DNA from: Catenulispora sp. GP43
Lineage (GTDB): Bacteria > Actinomycetota > Actinomycetes > Streptomycetales > Catenulisporaceae
Assembly: GCF_041260665.1 (NCBI RefSeq)
Contig: NZ_JBGCCT010000028.1
Span: 62,001-126,000 of the forward strand
Length of the DNA: 64,000 nt
Reading direction: 5' to 3'
Positions 61,746 to 64,000 of this stretch are shown here, piece by piece. Position numbers and translations under genes: made by a program. Under the pieces are notes generated by a model. It was given only the letters and a program-made list of their open reading frames with translations. It made no database searches and had not been told where the DNA came from. Every line of letters begins with the position of its first letter. Position 1 is the first letter of the stretch.

Positions 61746-61978
61746 TGGGCTTCTCCACGGACACGCCGACCACCGCCTACCACTGGATCATTACGGTCCG
61801 GTTCGGCAACGACAGCCTCGCTACCGAAAGCGGCGTCACCGACGTCACCGCCCGCTGGCGCCGCGCCGACATCTACGCCGAAGCGCTGAACGCGGTCAAG
61901 AAGCGCACCGGCACGCACGCCGTCCACGTCGTGTTCTTCGACGTGGCGCGGAACGAGCTGTTCGGGGGTGCGCGATGA
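61745..61978 (+). CDS. Small conserved element protein
   Basis: The ATG at 61745 overlaps the upstream stop (TGATG). The 77-residue product begins MGFSTDTPTTAYHWIITVRF and has an alpha/beta pattern (ITVRFGNDSLATE, RADIYAEALNAVKKR, HAVHVVFFDVARNELFGGAR). Similar short proteins sit in this part of streptomycete AICEs. No function is known. Confidence 0.7.
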   Translation: MGFSTDTPTTAYHWIITVRFGNDSLATESGVTDVTARWRRADIYAEALNAVKKRTGTHAVHVVFFDVARNELFGGAR

Positions 61979-62778
61979 AGATTCGACTGATGGACACCCC
62001 CGACCAGGTCGAGGCCTACGCCGCCGTGCTGCGCAGCGCCTTCGACGTGGTCGAGGAGTCCGGCGAGTACGCGAACCGCGGCACCTCGCGGATGGTCCGC
62101 AAGTACATGGACTTGCGGCTGCGCGTCGAGGAGTCGGAGTTCGCCTGGCACACGGTGCGCATCTTCACCGGTCGGCACCCGCTCGATGACGTCGAGTGCG
62201 TGCAGTACGAGGTGACTCACTCCGAGCAGTGCCATGCGTTGCCACCGGGCGCTCAGTGCTGGTTCAACCTCGGCTCGCGTTCTGACTGGTGGCCTGGCGA
62301 GTTGGGCATTTGGCGTATCCGCCCGGTCGAGCAAGTGATCGGCGGGGACGAGGACGGCCCGGAGCTGGCGGAGTTCTTCCAGATCCAGGCTTTCAACCCC
62401 GACGCCGGCACCTGGCGGGACTGGGAGCAGGACCAGGTCATCAGCGGTGACGTCGTGCGCTGCGACGAGCGCGGCGGGAAGCCCTACAACTACCGCCACG
62501 AGGCGACCGGGCTTCAGGTGCGTATCGCGCCGGTGGACACCCTCGGATTCGACGGGCTGAACAGCGTGCTCAACGCCGGACAGCACCTCGGCGCGGACGC
62601 TCAGCGTCAGTTCCTGGCTGGTCTGCTCGCCGACGCCGGGCTGTGCTTGGGCGACGGGGACCGGGGCGCCGTGAACTGGCTGGCCGGTTGGGAATGGCCC
62701 ACAGTCGCCGCTATCGCGTCGTGGATCTGCCGAGCCCAAGAGGTCGCCTTGACCGGTGTGAAGGAGGCGAACCGATGA
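61975..62778 (+). CDS. Element protein of unknown function, 267 residues
   Basis: The ATG at 61975 overlaps the previous stop (ATGA). N-terminal segment (about 1-75, MKIRLMDTPDQVEAYAAVLR, SGEYANRGTSRMVRKYMDLR) resembles short AICE proteins of the same start. The middle (about 80-200) has several Trp and Cys (SEQCHALPPGAQCWFNLGSR), and the C-terminal helix-rich end (about 200-267) finishes CRAQEVALTGVKEANR. No domain was recognised. It may be a fusion of two smaller element proteins. Confidence 0.68.
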   Translation: MKIRLMDTPDQVEAYAAVLRSAFDVVEESGEYANRGTSRMVRKYMDLRLRVEESEFAWHTVRIFTGRHPLDDVECVQYEVTHSEQCHALPPGAQCWFNLGSRSDWWPGELGIWRIRPVEQVIGGDEDGPELAEFFQIQAFNPDAGTWRDWEQDQVISGDVVRCDERGGKPYNYRHEATGLQVRIAPVDTLGFDGLNSVLNAGQHLGADAQRQFLAGLLADAGLCLGDGDRGAVNWLAGWEWPTVAAIASWICRAQEVALTGVKEANR

Positions 62779-63119
62779 CCACGACCGACTTCGCCCCGAT
62801 CGCCGCTGAGGCGGTGTGGCGTGCGGTGATGCAGGCCGCCGGTTTCCAGTGCCAGTGCATCGGCGGCTGCAAGCCGGAGGGCGCGCACAAGACGAACCCG
62901 GGCGGGCGCTGCAAGCGCGAGCACAAGCCCTACCAGCACCTGATCGCCGCTGCGGTGGCGCCGACCGGTGACCCGCACAAGGACATGGCCGCCGAGCAGG
63001 TGGCGTACTGCGAGCCCTGCTACGACGGCCAGCTGGCCGCGACCCGGCGCACCGCCCGCGCCGCCGCCGCGAAGCACGAAAACGACGTTCCGCTGTTCGA
63101 CCTGGGAGGAGAGGCCTGA
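62775..63119 (+). CDS. Cys/His-rich small element protein (HNH or zinc-finger-like)
   Basis: The ATG at 62775 overlaps the previous stop (ATGA). The 114-residue product shows a Cys pattern (FQCQCIGGCKPEGAHKTNPG, then GRCKREHKPYQHL and VAYCEPCYDGQLAATRRTAR) suited to zinc binding, similar to the N-terminal part of HNH-type proteins in actinobacterial elements, but no clear His-Asn-His catalytic core. It ends 1 base into the next gene. Confidence 0.68.
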   Translation: MTTTDFAPIAAEAVWRAVMQAAGFQCQCIGGCKPEGAHKTNPGGRCKREHKPYQHLIAAAVAPTGDPHKDMAAEQVAYCEPCYDGQLAATRRTARAAAAKHENDVPLFDLGGEA

Positions 63120-64000
63120 TGGACACCAAGACACTGACGCATTGGGTGGCCGCGAACCCCGCGGTCATCGCCGGCGCCGCCGGTGTGATTCTGCTGGCGC
63201 TGCTGGTCCTGGCGGTGCGCGTGGTTAAGCGCGCTCGCGCCGCCGGCCGCGAGCGCGGCATTACGACCCTGATCAACGTGGCCGCGCTGCTGGCCACCTC
63301 GGTGCAGGCCTCTGGCATGTGGAAGTTCTTCGGCGCCGTGATGGGCCTGCCGGTCGGGTTCCGCATCGTGCTGTTCGGGTTCATGGAAATCGCGCTGCTG
63401 GCGTGCGGGCTGCGTGCCCGCGCCAACGTCGAGGACGGCGCGGACGCTGGCGTGGACGGGGTGCTGGTGTGGGTGCTGGCGCTGGCATCCGGCGTCATGT
63501 CCAGCACTGACGCCAGCACGGCCCGGGAGGCGCTGATGCGGCTGCTGGTCGCCGTGGTGGTCGCGCTGCTGTGGACCCGCGACCTGATGGCCGCGAAGAA
63601 GGCCGCCCGCAACGCCGGCAACAGCAAGAAGCGCTCCGGCCCGGTGCGCTGGCGCGTCACTCCGGAGCGGGTCGCGGTGTGGCTGCGTCTGGCCGATGCC
63701 ATCGACACCGACGTCGTCACCGTGGACTCCGCGCGACGGGTCGCGAAGTTCCTGCGCGTGACCGACCGGGAGCGCGACGGCTGGCGCTTCCCGCTCACCG
63801 CCAAGGCCCGCGCCTACCGCGGTCGGATGAAGCTGATCGGGGACGCGCTGCGGCACGGCGACCCGAGCGAGGTTCACGCCAAGCTGTCCCGCGCCGCCTT
63901 CGCCGACGCCCTGACTCGGCTCGGTATCGCCGAGACGGCCGGCGGGTCTGACTCGCCCGAGTCTGAGTCATCGGCTGAGTCAGCGACGGCTGTCGAGGGT
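63119..64000 (+). CDS. Spd-like multi-pass membrane protein (partial, cut by window end)
   Basis: The ATG at 63119 overlaps the previous stop (TGATG) and follows GGAGGAG. The visible 294 residues hold about five helices: 16-34 (VIAGAAGVILLALLVLAVRV), 50-64, 78-98 (PVGFRIVLFGFMEIALLACG), 112-128 (VDGVLVWVLALASGVMSS) and 138-153, then a basic soluble region with an acidic Ser-rich end. This pattern matches SpdB-like proteins, which spread AICEs within the mycelium during conjugation. The frame continues past the window. Confidence 0.75.
   Translation, partial: MDTKTLTHWVAANPAVIAGAAGVILLALLVLAVRVVKRARAAGRERGITTLINVAALLATSVQASGMWKFFGAVMGLPVGFRIVLFGFMEIALLACGLRARANVEDGADAGVDGVLVWVLALASGVMSSTDASTAREALMRLLVAVVVALLWTRDLMAAKKAARNAGNSKKRSGPVRWRVTPERVAVWLRLADAIDTDVVTVDSARRVAKFLRVTDRERDGWRFPLTAKARAYRGRMKLIGDALRHGDPSEVHAKLSRAAFADALTRLGIAETAGGSDSPESESSAESATAVEG

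Larger units (their letters stand above)
56776..64000 (+). mobile_element. Integrated element at tRNA-Thr, AICE/pSAM2-like (left part; continues past window)
   Basis: The segment starts directly at the 3' end of tRNA-Thr(CGT), the usual target of tyrosine-recombinase elements. It holds an integrase, an excisionase-like protein, a GntR/UTRA repressor, a Nudix protein and a train of overlapping small genes including a Spd-like membrane protein. This is the gene content of actinomycete integrative and conjugative elements such as pSAM2. Replication (RepSA or prim-pol) and the main FtsK-like Tra gene are not in the window. The attL core is expected in the 3' part of the tRNA (about 56735-56775); attR should be a copy of it beyond 64000. 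Codon use is more mixed than in the chromosomal part. Confidence 0.85.

Overview
The window is about 70% GC with dense gene packing and strong G/C third-position bias. It carries an actinobacterial gene complement: Lsr2, ClpC, RadA-DisA-MutY, class II LysS, many ECF-type sigma factors and a chaplin. The chaplin points to a filamentous, aerial-hypha-forming actinomycete. The gene order (DUF2520-panC-panD-nadB-nadC-coaX, then lysS, lsr2 and clpC; fba-DedA-pyrE; PSP1 protein, secreted hydrolase, tRNA-Thr) resembles Streptomycetales and Catenulisporales chromosomes. The exact genus cannot be fixed from sequence reading alone.

Layout. (1) 0-5.3 kb: a MacB-like efflux cassette (permease, ATPase, lipoprotein adaptor) joined by a 4-base overlap to an MFS gene; divergent to it, a small NfeD-like OB-fold protein and a flotillin-like SPFH protein. 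(2) 5.4-18.4 kb: cytosolic HtrA-like protease, Tat-exported metallophosphatase, CoA-transferase with a Gly/Ala linker, SigE-type sigma factor with an overlapping membrane partner, proline metabolism (proC, proline dehydrogenase), a methyltransferase, a TIM-barrel isomerase-like protein, Ppx/GppA, a Cys-rich protein and a sialidase-like secreted protein. (3) 18.4-23 kb: two adjacent large proteins that fuse a sigma-factor-like module, a zinc-finger-like motif, a transmembrane helix and a Ser/Thr-rich extracytoplasmic region. (4) 23-30.7 kb: radA-disA, a damaged head-to-head TetR/MFS pair, a hydrolase, a lipoprotein-like protein, mutY and a DinB-like protein. (5) 30.7-38 kb: XRE regulator divergent from a PEBP-like protein, a three-repeat chaplin, clpC, lsr2 and an acetyltransferase. 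(6) 38-48 kb: a flavohemoglobin-like protein with altered heme and linker features, lysS, an APH-like kinase, and a tightly coupled CoA plus NAD biosynthetic operon. (7) 48-56.7 kb: FUSC-type membrane protein, acetyltransferase, fba, DedA, an anchored secreted protein, pyrE, a PSP1 protein, a secreted tripeptidyl-peptidase-like lipoprotein and tRNA-Thr(CGT).

(8) 56.7-64 kb: the left part of an integrative element inserted at the 3' end of tRNA-Thr. It resembles actinomycete integrative and conjugative elements (AICEs) of the pSAM2 type. It has a tyrosine integrase, a leftward control block (Nudix protein like Pif, PP2C-like phosphatase, GntR/UTRA regulator like KorSA), repeated GCTAGCTAAGT operator-like sites, a nested leader hairpin, and a rightward train of overlapping small genes that starts with an excisionase-like HTH protein and ends in a Spd-like membrane protein cut by the window edge. 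Replication and main transfer genes are not seen and would lie beyond 64 kb.

The most unusual items are the paired membrane-anchored sigma-factor fusions, the globin with Tyr at the predicted proximal-His position and a Lys/Ala-rich insertion, the three-repeat chaplin without an anchor, the mutually truncated TetR/MFS pair, and a small element gene holding an FtsK-like Walker A fragment joined to a Cys-rich tail.
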